A stretch of 64,000 nt of DNA from Pseudoselenomonas ruminantium (GCA_015058575.1 SVBZ01000005.1:1-64000), one strand, 5' to 3'; positions 53,419 through 62,360 are shown, counted from the stretch's first letter. Program-made: numbers and translations. The notes: generated by a model from the letters alone, not told the origin.

Positions 53419-54339
53419 ATGCGTGAAATATTCAGCCTGGAAGAGATGACTGCTTTTGCCAAGGCCATCAGTTCCGATATGCGGGTTAATATTATTTTGC
53501 AGGTAGCCCAGCAGCCTGGAATTGGCTTGATGGAATTGGCGGAGCATTTTGGTGTAAGCCGGGCAGCTATAACACAAAATATCAAAATCCTTACGGCTGC
53601 CGGATTGATTGAACTGGGGCAAAGTGATGGGGATAGCAATGCGCGTAAGGGATGTTTCGTGACAGAGGATAGATTCCTGCTGAATTTCCATCGCCGGTTA
53701 TTGACGCAGAAAATCTATACAACAGAAATTCCTATTGGACAGTATAGCGATTGCGCAATCACGCCAACCTGTGGAATAGCAACTGCAGGAGAGCTTATTG
53801 GGCGCGTGGATGATCCGGCGTTCTTCGATGATCCGCGGCGGTTTGCGGCGGGAATCCTTTGGTTCAGTACGGGATTTGTAGAGTATCGGTTGCCTAACTA
53901 TCTGCAGGAGGGGCAGCAGTTGTTGGAGCTGCAATTATCGTTTGAAATTGCCTCGGAGGCTCCGGGAATCGCAGAAAACTGGCCCAGTGATTTGAGTTTC
54001 TTCCTTAATGGGACGAAAATCGGTACATGGACAAGTCCTGGTGATTTTGGCGAGGTGCGCGGACGTTTTACCCCTGCGTGGTGGGAGCCGAATTGGAATC
54101 AATATGGTCTGCTGAAATTGCTTTCCATCAATGAACGGGGCACTTATCTGGACGGGCGCATGATTTCCAGGCAGAACATCCATAGTCTTCAACTCGGTAA
54201 CGATAGCGAGCTGCGTTTTCGCATTGCTGCACCAGCAGAGGCGGCTAATGCTGGTGGCTGTACGATTTTTGGCAAGAGTTTTGGCAATTATAACCAGGGG
54301 CTGAAGTTCAATATTATCTATAAAGAAGCTGAGCGGTAA
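53419..54339 (+). CDS. ArsR-like one-component regulator with large C-terminal domain
   Basis: A 306-residue protein. Residues ~1-85 are an ArsR-type winged helix (SDMRVNIILQVAQQPGIGLM, ELAEHFGVSRAAITQNIKIL). Residues ~100-306 form a separate domain, probably beta-rich, with CGIATAGELIGRVDDPAFF, LSFEIASEAPGIAENWPSDL and FGKSFGNYNQGLKF. I recall similar long ArsR-like proteins beside glycosidase genes in Clostridia, but ran no search. No ArsR metal-site Cys pair (ELCVCDL) is present, so a sugar or glycoside ligand is more likely than a metal. AGAAGG lies eight bases before the ATG at 53419. Divergent from GH43. Confidence 0.78.
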   Translation: MREIFSLEEMTAFAKAISSDMRVNIILQVAQQPGIGLMELAEHFGVSRAAITQNIKILTAAGLIELGQSDGDSNARKGCFVTEDRFLLNFHRRLLTQKIYTTEIPIGQYSDCAITPTCGIATAGELIGRVDDPAFFDDPRRFAAGILWFSTGFVEYRLPNYLQEGQQLLELQLSFEIASEAPGIAENWPSDLSFFLNGTKIGTWTSPGDFGEVRGRFTPAWWEPNWNQYGLLKLLSINERGTYLDGRMISRQNIHSLQLGNDSELRFRIAAPAEAANAGGCTIFGKSFGNYNQGLKFNIIYKEAER

Positions 54340-54415
54340 GCTTGTAACATTTTTAACAGACTGTTTCCGTTTTTTCACGTATAGTTTTAGACAGTGATGA
54401 AACGGAGGGAATAAA

Positions 54416-55009
54416 ATGAGTGCTTTTTTAGGGCCCATCCACTATTGGATGTATGAGAAAATCAAGGGGCAGGAAGAGCTTTTGCGCCGTTTTGCTGCGA
54501 AAGCAGAACAGCAAGGCTGGCTGGAAAATACGGCAAGGTTTGTCCGCAATGAGAATCTGCCATTGGCGGAAATCATCGATGCGGCCGATATCCATGGCTG
54601 GCTTAATAGGCATATCGAAGATGTGGAACGGCGCTATGCAGAACTGACAGTTGCTATTTTGACTGATCATGCCGAACGCTTGGAGATACTGGGGGCAATT
54701 GCCTATGGGCTGGGTCGGGAAAAGTCCGCGGCAGCGGACAGCACGGCTGAGCAGTGCTATAAACGGATTGAAGATTGTACGTTAAACGGCATGCCTTGTG
54801 ATGGTGTCAATATCGTTACGGATAAGAGCGAAGATCATTTCAGCTGGGAACAGCGATTTGATGTTCATGGTGTTTATTGGGCCAAGGCTGGTGGCCGTGC
54901 TGATGATTATTATACCTTGCGCCGGCAATTGATTGCGGGGATACTGGCTGATACAGCGTTTTTGCTGACGAGCTCTGGGACTGGTGCGTACAGTCTTTGC
55001 CGTCGCTGA
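54416..55009 (+). CDS. Conserved-looking protein of unknown function
   Basis: A 197-residue soluble protein not assigned to a family. It begins FLGPIHYWMYEKIKGQEELL and is mainly helical, with scattered His, Trp and Cys (two Cys around residue 120-130, one near the end). No signal peptide. GGAGGG precedes the ATG. A terminator follows, so it is its own unit, although a ferredoxin pair lies just downstream. Confidence 0.7.
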   Translation: MSAFLGPIHYWMYEKIKGQEELLRRFAAKAEQQGWLENTARFVRNENLPLAEIIDAADIHGWLNRHIEDVERRYAELTVAILTDHAERLEILGAIAYGLGREKSAAADSTAEQCYKRIEDCTLNGMPCDGVNIVTDKSEDHFSWEQRFDVHGVYWAKAGGRADDYYTLRRQLIAGILADTAFLLTSSGTGAYSLCRR

Positions 55010-55027
55010 AAGCGGATATGAATAGGG

Positions 55028-55066
55028 AAAAGCTGCTATTGCTATTAGAGGGCATAGCAGCTTTTT
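55028..55066 (+). terminator. Terminator after the unknown protein gene
   Basis: A 12-bp perfect stem (55028-55039 with 55054-55065) with a 14-base loop and T-rich 3' arm. Confidence 0.75.
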
Positions 55067-55155
55067 GTCCTTATATTGCCAGATGGTGAGTGGATTACAG
55101 CACTGTTTTGCCTTTGGTTATATAATTAAGTCAGTATGTATTCAGGAGGGACTTT

Positions 55156-55356
55156 ATGGAAAAGAAGAAAAGGCAGGCTGTGGTGCAGACGGCAGACTGT
55201 GTGGCTTGCGGTACCTGCGTGGATGTATGTCCGCGCGGGGCGCTTACGATCTATCGGGGAAGTTTTGCGCAGGTGGATGCCGTGGTCTGCGTGGGCTGCG
55301 GCAGGTGCGTTCGGGAATGTCCGGCTTCTGTAATCCGGTTGGAGGTGCAGGCATGA
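55156..55356 (+). CDS. 2[4Fe-4S] ferredoxin
   Basis: A 66-residue ferredoxin with two cluster motifs, CVACGTCVDVCPRG and CVGCGRCVRECPAS. It has a short basic N-terminus and no signal, so it is cytoplasmic. AGGAGGGA precedes the ATG. The stop overlaps the next gene by four bases (ATGA), so the two products are made together and probably exchange electrons. Confidence 0.93.
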   Translation: MEKKKRQAVVQTADCVACGTCVDVCPRGALTIYRGSFAQVDAVVCVGCGRCVRECPASVIRLEVQA

Positions 55357-55922
55357 AAAAGCGTTGGTATCATTATCTGTGGATTTGGTCGCTGCTTTAC
55401 TTCAGTTTAGGCTTTTTCAACATACTCTTTGCTTGGCTGGGACTTATAAGTTTTGCTTTGCCGCTGATCATGGCCATCGGCTTTGGCAACAAGCTATTCT
55501 GCAATCGCTATTGCGATCGGGGGCAGACGTTAAGAGCTTTGGGACAGCTCGGTTTTTCCCGTCGCCGGGAAATGCCTGCCTGGATGAAGAGCCAGGCATT
55601 CCGCTATGGTTTCATGGTGTTCTTTTTTGCCATGTTTGGCAATGTTCTCTACAGTACCTGGCTGGTTTATAGCGGCGCTGGTTCTCTGCAGGCAGTGGTT
55701 ACACTTCTGTGGACTTGGCAGCTTCCATGGCAGTGGACGTATTCGGGGATGGTGAGTCCTTGGACAGCGCAGTTTGCCTTTGGACTCTACAGCCTGATGC
55801 TGACTTCTGAGGTCATTGCTCTCATTACCATGCTCGTATACCGCCCGCGCTCCTGGTGCGTCTACTGCCCGATGGGAACTTTGACGCAAATTGTCTGCAA
55901 GGCCAAAGCAACAAAAAAATAA
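55353..55922 (+). CDS. NapH/YccM-like Fe-S membrane protein
   Basis: A 189-residue protein with about four membrane helices and two Cys motifs at the cytoplasmic face: CNRYCDRGQ (residues ~50-58) and CVYCPMGTLTQ near the C-terminus. This matches the NapH/NosR/CcoG-like quinol or electron-transfer fold but lacks the usual C-terminal ferredoxin domains, which here are the separate gene upstream. The first motif has Asp where Pro is normal. Start ATG at 55353; a longer frame from 55065 runs through the ferredoxin and is rejected. Confidence 0.82.
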   Translation: MKKRWYHYLWIWSLLYFSLGFFNILFAWLGLISFALPLIMAIGFGNKLFCNRYCDRGQTLRALGQLGFSRRREMPAWMKSQAFRYGFMVFFFAMFGNVLYSTWLVYSGAGSLQAVVTLLWTWQLPWQWTYSGMVSPWTAQFAFGLYSLMLTSEVIALITMLVYRPRSWCVYCPMGTLTQIVCKAKATKK

Positions 55923-56019
55923 CAGGTTAAGCAGGTATTCTTTTGCCACTTGTCGAAGATATGTCAACAATTGCTAGTGCCGATATTATGCAGGATGCGA
56001 TTAAGTGGAGGAGATAGCT

Positions 56020-59000
56020 ATGTATGGAATGCAAAGCAAACGGATGGCACGGGTTTTGACAACAGCCGTAATGGCGTGGCTGACGGCGTCACCATTTTCG
56101 GCTTCGGCGTATGATACGCAATATATCTATCAGGATGGCCGGCCATTGGTTGAGATGAATTTTCTGCATCAAAATGAAGGACTGGGGAATGCGCCTGATT
56201 ATCTCATTAATCCAGGCTTATACAACTTGCCTGCTAATTTGGTAGATGCGACGATTTCGGCAACCTCGTATTGGACAGGTATTCTGGGGCCGCGGGCCAA
56301 GAATCCTGTACCTTGGCAGGTGTTTGTCACGACGGATGATGATCAGAATGCGGGGGCAATGACCTATTCGCTATCGTCTGATGGTAAGAAGGTAAGCCTT
56401 ATCAAGGAAAACTATGTGCAGGAAGCTATCAACAAAGGCAGGAGCCTCAACGAGCTGACGGCGGAGCTGGCCAAGAAGGATACTATCCCGGCGGGACAAT
56501 ACGCATACAGCGAGATAACTATCGGCAATAATATGGGGGCTGAGCGAAAGGGTGCCGTGCGTGGCTGGTGGGTGGAAACCGATTCGCTCCTGCCGACCAA
56601 TGAACAGGCAACCGATTTCGTGGGGACATTCCGGCATGAACTTGGACATGCGCTGGGGATAGACGGGAAATTTGCGGGACAGGGAGACAAAAACGATCGG
56701 GGGGAGCCAATCGTGTGGTTTGATCCTGCGGTGAAAAGTAAGGATTCCTGGAACCTGCACCTCGTAGATCAGAATCAGAATCCGGCAAAAACCTCGATGA
56801 TAATCGTTTCCCGGGCAGGGTTTGCGGAACTCAAGAAGGATAACCCCACGATTAAGGAGAAGGATTTCTTTATCGTGGATAATCGGTATCTGGACAAAGA
56901 CCTGGTTGGCGCGCAGGGCTATGCGTATTTTGTGGGTCCTCATGTCACGGAAGCGCTTGGCGATGCAACCTTCAATGGGGTAAAGGGACTGCCTGTGAAT
57001 GCTTGGGAGAGATCTGTGGATGAATCCGGGAAAGTTATAATAAAATTTGAGGGGTCGCATCTTCAGACGGCGGGCATGATGAGCCATCGCTCTTATAGCA
57101 ACTACACGTCATTTTTGGAAGCAGAGCTGGCGGTCATGCAGGATTTGGGCTACAATTTTGACCGCAAGGCGTTCTTTGGCCGTTCAATCTATGGCGACGG
57201 CGGTACCATACGGAATACGCAGGGCTATTCGGCTCGAAACAAAGCAGGTACTGCGTATCTTGAAAATACCTATAGTGCGGTTCCGTTGGGCATTGGCCTG
57301 CATATCTATGGCTCACGTAATAAGGTAACACAGGCAGCTGATATTCTGACACATGGTACGGGTGCTACTGGCGTGCGCATCGATGGCATCGAGAACCGGC
57401 TGGACATTCCGGTCGATACGGAAATCCATGCCGATGGCAGAAATGGCAACGGTTTGCTGGTAGCATACGGACGCAATCATAAGATTACTCAAAATGGTAC
57501 GGTTACAGCTATGGGCAAGGATGGCGATGGTGTTTGCTTTGACTTTGGTTCGAGTTCCAATGGTGCTGTAGACGAGTATCGTGGCTCCTATATCCGGTTC
57601 AAACGTGCTGTAAATGAACAAGGGAAAATCACAGAGTCGGAGAATATGCTGCTTACGAAGATGGATAAGTTTACCTATAATTCAGCGGCAGACGAATTGA
57701 ATGGTCCTATGGTGGATAGCTATGATCTTTATGGCAAGCTCGCTGGTGGTGCCAATGCGATCTATATCGGAAGGAATGCATTGGTCAAGAATATCAACAT
57801 CCATGAAGGGGCAACACTCAAGGGAAATATCACAAGCGAGTGGACGCACTTCAATACGGATGGCAGTTATGATGCACCGAATAACGATTCGGATTCTTTG
57901 GCGATACAGTATGGAGGTAAGTCGTATAGCTATGATACCTATCATCCGGATTTGATAACGAATCTGAATTTCCAGGGAGACATGGCCTATAGTGGCAATA
58001 TCAATGGCGAAGACAACATCAAGATGCGTGTCCAGGGAGGAGAACTGCACTATGGCGGCACAGCCAATGTAATAAATGTCACGGTGGATAAAGATGCTGC
58101 GCTGCTCGGTGGCAGTTATACGGTAAACGACATGACTGATGAGATGGCTGAGGGAATCAGCGATGATACGACCGGAAAGGTCATCAATCATGGCTTACTG
58201 GGGGCTGATGGGCCCGATAAGACACTCGCAATCGAAGGCGATCTCGTGTCTGATGGCAAGTTGCAGGCTTATGGCGGCGGGAAAGCTGGCCATATTGCAG
58301 TCACTGGCGACGCTGATATCACTGGCAGTATCGTTACGGCAACGAATATGCTGCCAGGAGATACGAAGACTGTCCTTACTGCCGAGGAGATCACTGGCAG
58401 CATCAAAAACCCGGAAGGAAAACCGTATGCTGTCAGCGGTATGCTGTCTGCTACTGGTGAATTGGATGATGATTCGTTGAAGGTTACGACCGTGGCTGCC
58501 AATAATCTGGCGGCGACAGATCAGACGGTGAATGATACCTATACGGCTATGGTGCATATGGATGAGCATCTGCGTGACACTGGCGATACGCGCCGTGATG
58601 AAATGCGTGCATTGTTCACTCTTGAAGCGGAAGATGCCACGAAAGCCTTGAAGAGTCTCTCGGCCAACCCGGCAGCACAGAGTATGAGCCTGGCACAGCA
58701 GAACACGGTAACCAGCCATATCATTTCCTCGCGGCTGACTGAGGCTTTTGCCCAGAAAAATGTGACCGTGAAGGTGCCGGCGATGCAGCTGGCTGATGGA
58801 GAGGAAGCTAAGCCAATGGAACTTTCGGCAAAACTTCCGCAGCCGGCCGATAATGATTTCTGGTTCAAGGCAGCCAAGAATTGGGGCGATCTCCGGGGCG
58901 GTGCGAATTATCATGGTACGACTTTGGCACTGGGCTGGGATCGTGCTTATGGGCCGATGTGGCGTGGCGGTGCCTTTGCCAGCTATGGAACGGTGGGCTT

Positions 59001-59646
59001 TGCAGATACAGGCGCCAGCAACAGACTCAAGGATACCCGGTTAGGACTCTATGGCGGCTACAATCATGGCCCGCATGCAGGCTATGTCTATCTCGATTAT
59101 GGCTGGCTCAAAAACGATTTGCGCCGGGGACTGGCCGGTTTGGATCTGACGGCAGAGGCTGACTATGATAGCCGTATCTTAGAACTTGGCGGTGAGTACA
59201 AATACGATCTGGATGCGTTCAAGGATACGCCTTGGCATATCAGTCCTTATGGCAATGTGCAGTTGTCACGGCTCTGGCAGGATGGCTATCGTGAGCGCGG
59301 CGCTGGTGTTTATGGCCAACGGGTGGCTAGTGCGGCGAATACTTATTTTGCACTGGGCCTTGGCGTAGAATTCAAGCGGTATCTGCCCAAGGGAAGCTAT
59401 GCCTTGCGCCTTGGCGTGAAGCATGCATTGGTCGGTGCAGATCCGCGCTTGCGGTTTGGGTATGTCGGCAATGATGCTGAAAGCTATGAGATGCGGAATG
59501 AACAGGATAAGACCCATTTCGTATTGAGCATCAATGGCGAGTCTGAGTTTGCACCTGGCTGGACGATGGCTGGTGAAGCAGGACTGCAGAAAGGGGCACA
59601 TGCCAAAGATGTGATGTGTGCGTTCACTCTCAAGCGCATGTGGTAA
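56020..59646 (+). CDS. Autotransporter with HExxH motif in the passenger
   Basis: A 1208-residue outer-membrane protein. A signal peptide (~1-32, ending SASA) is followed by a passenger (~33-940) and a C-terminal autotransporter beta domain (~945-1208) that starts NDFWFKAAKNWGDLRGG and ends in Trp. The passenger contains FRHELGHALGIDG, with His206-Glu207 and His210, a zinc-peptidase-like HExxHxxG; residue 216, where metzincins have a third ligand, is Gly, with Asp at 215. Residues ~400-830 look like irregular beta-helix repeats. GGAGGAG lies seven bases before the ATG at 56020. It is probably surface displayed; catalysis is unproven. Confidence 0.87.
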   Translation: MYGMQSKRMARVLTTAVMAWLTASPFSASAYDTQYIYQDGRPLVEMNFLHQNEGLGNAPDYLINPGLYNLPANLVDATISATSYWTGILGPRAKNPVPWQVFVTTDDDQNAGAMTYSLSSDGKKVSLIKENYVQEAINKGRSLNELTAELAKKDTIPAGQYAYSEITIGNNMGAERKGAVRGWWVETDSLLPTNEQATDFVGTFRHELGHALGIDGKFAGQGDKNDRGEPIVWFDPAVKSKDSWNLHLVDQNQNPAKTSMIIVSRAGFAELKKDNPTIKEKDFFIVDNRYLDKDLVGAQGYAYFVGPHVTEALGDATFNGVKGLPVNAWERSVDESGKVIIKFEGSHLQTAGMMSHRSYSNYTSFLEAELAVMQDLGYNFDRKAFFGRSIYGDGGTIRNTQGYSARNKAGTAYLENTYSAVPLGIGLHIYGSRNKVTQAADILTHGTGATGVRIDGIENRLDIPVDTEIHADGRNGNGLLVAYGRNHKITQNGTVTAMGKDGDGVCFDFGSSSNGAVDEYRGSYIRFKRAVNEQGKITESENMLLTKMDKFTYNSAADELNGPMVDSYDLYGKLAGGANAIYIGRNALVKNINIHEGATLKGNITSEWTHFNTDGSYDAPNNDSDSLAIQYGGKSYSYDTYHPDLITNLNFQGDMAYSGNINGEDNIKMRVQGGELHYGGTANVINVTVDKDAALLGGSYTVNDMTDEMAEGISDDTTGKVINHGLLGADGPDKTLAIEGDLVSDGKLQAYGGGKAGHIAVTGDADITGSIVTATNMLPGDTKTVLTAEEITGSIKNPEGKPYAVSGMLSATGELDDDSLKVTTVAANNLAATDQTVNDTYTAMVHMDEHLRDTGDTRRDEMRALFTLEAEDATKALKSLSANPAAQSMSLAQQNTVTSHIISSRLTEAFAQKNVTVKVPAMQLADGEEAKPMELSAKLPQPADNDFWFKAAKNWGDLRGGANYHGTTLALGWDRAYGPMWRGGAFASYGTVGFADTGASNRLKDTRLGLYGGYNHGPHAGYVYLDYGWLKNDLRRGLAGLDLTAEADYDSRILELGGEYKYDLDAFKDTPWHISPYGNVQLSRLWQDGYRERGAGVYGQRVASAANTYFALGLGVEFKRYLPKGSYALRLGVKHALVGADPRLRFGYVGNDAESYEMRNEQDKTHFVLSINGESEFAPGWTMAGEAGLQKGAHAKDVMCAFTLKRMW

Positions 59647-59661
59647 AATATTGCATGGAAG

Positions 59662-59696
59662 TACCGCCAGGCTGATCCAGGCCTGGCGGTATTTTT
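59662..59696 (+). terminator. Terminator after the autotransporter gene
   Basis: Eleven-base perfect stem 59662-59672 with 59681-59691, eight-base loop, then five T. Confidence 0.92.
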
Positions 59697-59754
59697 GCGT
59701 GCGCACAGCGGCCGGGGAAAATGGCTTTATAGTAAACTAATTTATACGCAACGG

Positions 59755-59783
59755 TTGACGCTTGCAATATATATATCTATAAT
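59755..59783 (+). promoter_or_regulatory. Promoter of the thiolase-ligase pair
   Basis: TTGACG at 59755-59760 and TATAAT at 59778-59783, spacing 17. Confidence 0.7.
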
Positions 59784-59830
59784 GGGAAACAGCAGAAAAG
59801 TGAAAGAGAAAGAAGGCGGCAGCAAAGACA

Positions 59831-60979
59831 ATGGAAGAGGTGTATATCTTAGGAGCTATGCGCACGCCGATTGTGGGGAAAAATGGGCCTTTTCGAACGG
59901 TGCGGCCGGAGGTGTTAGGTGCGCGGGTAATGCAAGCGCTGCAGCAGCGTTATGATGCGGGGCCTTTGTCCGGCGTCATCGGCGGTAATGCTGTGGGGAC
60001 AGGTGGCAATATCACGCGGCTCATGGCTTTGCTGGCAGGTATCGGGCAGACGGTACCTGCATTTACGGTCGATATGCAGTGCGCATCAGCAGCAGCGGCG
60101 ATTTCGCTGGCTTATGCCAAGATTGCCAGCGGGCAGGGAGAACTTTGGCTGGCTGGTGGCATGGAGAGTTCGTCGCTGCAGCCTTTGCGTGTCTATGCCA
60201 GACAGGATGAGCGCTACGGTCTTACCCCACAGAAAGATGGCTGTTATTATACGGCGCAGTTTGCGCCGGGGGACATTGCAGCGGATACCATGCTCTGGGG
60301 AGCTGAACGCGTGGCGGCAGCTGAGCATATAAGCAGGAAGGAGCAGGAGGCCTGGGCACTTCGATCCCATGCCCAGGCAGCAGCGGCGGCAAAGCGGGGA
60401 GAACTGCGCGATATACTGGTACCGATTGATGGTTGGGAAAGGGATGATGGCATCCGGGAGCGCATGAGCCAGCGGCTGCTTGATCGTTTGCCGCTTTTAT
60501 TGGGGGAGGGGACTTCCCTTACAGCCGGAACAGCCTGCCGGATAAACGATGGAGCGGCTTTTGCGCTGCTGGTTTCGGGAAGGGCTGTCCGGCAGCGGGG
60601 GCTGCATCCTGTGGCCCGCATTTTGGGCACGGCATCGCTGGGCGGCAATCCAGCGGAAAGTCCACGGGGGGCTATGGCTACTGCTGATGTGTTGTTGCGG
60701 CGTCATGGCCTTTCCTATGCGGATTTGCAGGCCATAGAGTTTAATGAGGCGTTTGCGGTTATCGATGTGTTGTTTGCCCGTGAGCATCCAGAATGCATCG
60801 GGCAGTATAACCGTTTTGGCGGGGCATTGGCGTATGGGCATCCGTATGGCGCGTCGGGAGGAATCCTGCTGGCGCATTTGTTGAAATCCTTGCAGGCAGC
60901 TGGCGGCGGCCGTGGCCTGCTGGCAATCGCTGGTGCTGGCGGCATGGGTGAGGCGATTTTGGTGGAGATGATAGCGTGA
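59831..60979 (+). CDS. Thiolase family protein lacking the second active Cys
   Basis: A 382-residue thiolase-fold enzyme. The acylated Cys is present (Cys84 in DMQCASAAAA), as are NEAFAV and the His of YGHPYGASGG. The acid/base Cys of the C-terminal CxGGGMG block is replaced by Ala367 (AIAGAGGMG), so ordinary Claisen condensation or thiolysis is doubtful. With the adjacent AMP-ligase it resembles the YhfS/YhfT pair of B. subtilis and VraB/VraA of Staphylococcus, whose roles are unclear. The N-terminus EEVYILGAMRTPIV supports the ATG at 59831 although its ribosome site is weak. Overlaps the next gene by four bases. Confidence 0.85.
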   Translation: MEEVYILGAMRTPIVGKNGPFRTVRPEVLGARVMQALQQRYDAGPLSGVIGGNAVGTGGNITRLMALLAGIGQTVPAFTVDMQCASAAAAISLAYAKIASGQGELWLAGGMESSSLQPLRVYARQDERYGLTPQKDGCYYTAQFAPGDIAADTMLWGAERVAAAEHISRKEQEAWALRSHAQAAAAAKRGELRDILVPIDGWERDDGIRERMSQRLLDRLPLLLGEGTSLTAGTACRINDGAAFALLVSGRAVRQRGLHPVARILGTASLGGNPAESPRGAMATADVLLRRHGLSYADLQAIEFNEAFAVIDVLFAREHPECIGQYNRFGGALAYGHPYGASGGILLAHLLKSLQAAGGGRGLLAIAGAGGMGEAILVEMIA

Positions 60980-62343
60980 ATTATTATGAGTTGCTGCGGC
61001 AGTGGAATGGGCAACAGGCAGAGAAAGTGCTGCTGGTGGAAGATCAGCGGGAATACAGCTATGGACAGATGCTGGTACAGGTGGATGCACTGCGGACAGA
61101 GCTGGCCGCGAAAGCAACTGAGGGGATGGGCGGAAGCATCCTGGTACTGGCCGATACGCTGAATGCCCAGCTGGTGGCCTTTCTGGCCTTGCAGTCCCTG
61201 CATTTGCGTCCTATCTTGCTGCATCATGGCTTGCCAGCAGAGGAAATACAGGCGATTTTGTGTGAAAACAGATTGCAGGGACTGCTTGATGTGCGTCAGC
61301 GGTACTTTGACCAGTCAAATATTGACCAGTCAGATTTTGACTGGTCATGGCAGGAAAGTGATGCGCAAGGACAGAAAATCGAGCCTGAGGATATCCTGGG
61401 GGTTTTAAGTTCTGGTTCTACGGGGGTTCCAAAAGTCATGTACCGGACTTATGAAAGCTGGGCAGGATTTTTCCCCGTGCAGAATAAGATTTTTCAAATT
61501 ACGCGTACGACGCGGTTGTTTCTTCAAGGCAGCCTGAGCTTCACGGGAAATCTCAATGCATTGCTGGGCGTGCTGTATGCTGGGGGCAGTATTATCACCA
61601 GCAGCAGATGGCATTGCCGCTGGTGGGCGCAGCTGATGGCAGACTGGCAGGTGGATGCCATCTATCTTGTGCCCACCAAGCTGCAGCTGTTGGCGGCAAA
61701 GGTGAAGCAGCCGCTGATGCAGGTGCGTTCGCTGTTTACTGGTTCTCAGCTGCTGAGTGAACGCAATATCGATGACCTGCAGCGGCTGCTGCCAGAGGCA
61801 AAGATCATTCTTTATTATGGTGCCAGTGAGTTAAACTACATCACGTATACTGTTTGCGGGAAGAGCAAGCGGGACAGCCGCAATCTGGGCCGTCCATTCC
61901 CCGGAATCGGACTGCGTGTGGATGATGGGATCATCTATGTAGATACGCCGTATCATGTGAGCGGGCTGAAACCGCCCTATACAGTGAGGGACACTGGCTG
62001 GCTCAATGAGGCAGGCGAGTTGATGTTTGAGGGGCGGCGTGAGAATTGGATTAATAAGGGTGGTGTCAAACTGAATACCCTGCGGCTTGAGAACAAGCTG
62101 CGAGCAGTGCCAGGTATACGGGCGGCGGTAGTGATGCCCATGGCGGATGCGCTGCGTGGCAGTACCGTGGCGGCCTTTGTCGTCAAAGAGGGCGACGTCA
62201 GCGCTGCCAAGGTGCGCCAGGCGGTAAGGCAGGTGCTGCAGCCCGTAGAGATCCCGCGCCGGCTGTTGTTCCTGCCACGGCTGCCGCTCAACGATCGGGG
62301 CAAGGTGGATCGAAGCGTGCTGGCCAAGCTGGTGGATGAATAG
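60976..62343 (+). CDS. AMP-binding acyl-CoA ligase-like enzyme
   Basis: A 455-residue ANL-superfamily adenylate-forming enzyme. Core motifs are SSGSTGVPKV (A3), YGASE (A5), RDTGWLNEAGELMFEGR (A7/A8) and PLNDRGKVDR with the catalytic Lys (A10). It is shorter than typical acyl-CoA synthetases (~510-560), mostly in the N-terminal half. The start is a GTG at 60976 (GTGA overlap with the thiolase). It presumably activates a carboxylic acid that the thiolase-like partner uses. A hairpin-forming repeat encodes FDQSNIDQSDFDWSW around residues 110-124. Confidence 0.85.
   Translation: MNYYELLRQWNGQQAEKVLLVEDQREYSYGQMLVQVDALRTELAAKATEGMGGSILVLADTLNAQLVAFLALQSLHLRPILLHHGLPAEEIQAILCENRLQGLLDVRQRYFDQSNIDQSDFDWSWQESDAQGQKIEPEDILGVLSSGSTGVPKVMYRTYESWAGFFPVQNKIFQITRTTRLFLQGSLSFTGNLNALLGVLYAGGSIITSSRWHCRWWAQLMADWQVDAIYLVPTKLQLLAAKVKQPLMQVRSLFTGSQLLSERNIDDLQRLLPEAKIILYYGASELNYITYTVCGKSKRDSRNLGRPFPGIGLRVDDGIIYVDTPYHVSGLKPPYTVRDTGWLNEAGELMFEGRRENWINKGGVKLNTLRLENKLRAVPGIRAAVVMPMADALRGSTVAAFVVKEGDVSAAKVRQAVRQVLQPVEIPRRLLFLPRLPLNDRGKVDRSVLAKLVDE
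61308..61347 (+). repeat. Triple repeat forming a perfect hairpin inside the ligase gene
   Basis: TGACCAGTCA at 61308-61317 and 61323-61332 (15-base period), then its reverse complement TGACTGGTCA at 61338-61347. Copies two and three can form a ten-base stem with a GATTT loop. The period keeps the reading frame. Confidence 0.95.
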
Positions 62344-62360
62344 AAAACGTGCTATGATAT

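Noticed and set aside
55065..55352. An N-terminally extended Fe-S membrane protein
   Set aside because: The extension is read out of frame through the ferredoxin gene. The ATG at 55353 forms an ATGA overlap and gives a normal membrane N-terminus.
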